From IMG/VR virus record IMGVR_UViG_3300047322_001263, positions 1 to 20,187 of that record: 20,187 bases of DNA, one strand, 5' to 3'. Source of the DNA: a virus. Position 1 is the stretch's first letter. Each line of letters opens with the position of its first letter. Of this stretch, positions 19,904 to 20,187 are shown piece after piece. A model generated the notes under the pieces. That model was not told the DNA's origin. It was given only the letters and a program-made list of their open reading frames with translations, and made no database searches. A program made the translations under genes and the position numbers.

Positions 19904-20187
19904 CTACCCCACCGATGTGACCCTCGCAACCGGCGTGGGATGACGCGACGTCGCGAGACCAACAAGAGAAATCGCCAATGCCAGGCCTATCGTAGTGGTG
20001 ACTTCAGTGCGGTGTTGCGGGGTGATCATCATGACCGCCAGCGCTGCGCAGATGAACACGATCACCAGCCACGTCAGCCATGGAAACAACCACATGCGAA
20101 AGGTCAGTTCGACGTTGCGCTGACGCAGTATCCGCCGCATCCGCAACTGCGACACCGCGATGGCCAGGTACACCAACAAGGCAATCG
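19904..20187 (-). CDS. Amino-acid permease (APC superfamily), C-terminal part
   Basis: The frame is open through the right window edge, so only the last 94 or so codons are seen. They read ALLVYLAIAVSQLRMRRILR, then FRMWLFPWLTWLVIVFICAALAVM and a final hydrophobic stretch. This matches the last two transmembrane helices and the SQLRMRR loop of GabP/ProY-type permeases (PF00324), which import amino acids with protons across the inner membrane. The apparent start at 20179 is an internal TTG. It is upstream of the truncated GlxA-type regulator on the same strand, a pairing often seen in amino-acid catabolic loci. Confidence 0.82.
   Translation of the reverse strand, partial: IALLVYLAIAVSQLRMRRILRQRNVELTFRMWLFPWLTWLVIVFICAALAVMMITPQHRTEVTTTIGLALAISLVGLATSRHPTPVARVTSVG

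Overview
The window reads as the right-hand part of a lambda-like temperate phage integrated in a Pseudomonas-type chromosome, followed by about 2 kb of host DNA. The host assignment rests on the G+C-rich codon use, the style of the flanking host genes (GlxA-type regulator, amino-acid permease) and the tRNA-Ser attachment site; it is inference. The prophage runs from before base 1 to an attR made of the 3' part of a tRNA-Ser(UGA) gene at 18066-18126. The intact tRNA and the structural genes must lie to the left, outside the window.

Immunity region (1-3070). Reading leftward on the minus strand are cro (1228-1428), a CII-type CP76 regulator (718-1143) and the first 180 codons of a replication-initiator-like gene (1-541). 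The initiator gene contains five 18-bp palindromic boxes that look like an origin. Reading rightward are a CI repressor (1535-2272) and a membrane-anchored coiled-coil gene (2316-2966) that ends at a terminator. Three 17-bp operators separate cro and cI, and two more with the same half-sites cover a strong promoter at 3040-3068. These are the equivalents of lambda OR and OL.

PL operon (3070-17942). After a roughly 340-nt structured leader with a perfect boxA come a 254-aa unknown, a possible structured RNA, and a chain of small overlapping genes. Then follow a Rad52/Sak-like annealing protein with a Gp157-family partner, more small phage genes, a PAPS-reductase-like PP-loop protein, an orphan C5-cytosine methyltransferase, further small genes, a DUF4224 excisionase candidate and a tyrosine integrase next to attR. 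All of these are on the plus strand.

That operon is interrupted at seven places by eight minus-strand genes: a DUF6713-like membrane protein, a 218-aa unknown, an HNH nuclease, a one-TM protein, a transglutaminase-like protein, a three-TM protein, and a two-gene AT-richer cassette. They look like separately acquired cargo that could be expressed in the lysogen. Insertion scars are visible: near-identical direct repeats around one, a reused leader beside another, and a truncated phage gene beside the last.

Host side (18127-20187). After attR come the strong tRNA terminator, a small broken gene, an NAD-dependent epimerase/dehydratase, the N-terminal part of a GlxA-family regulator whose C-terminal half has been lost at a junction with the epimerase gene, and the C-terminus of an amino-acid permease.
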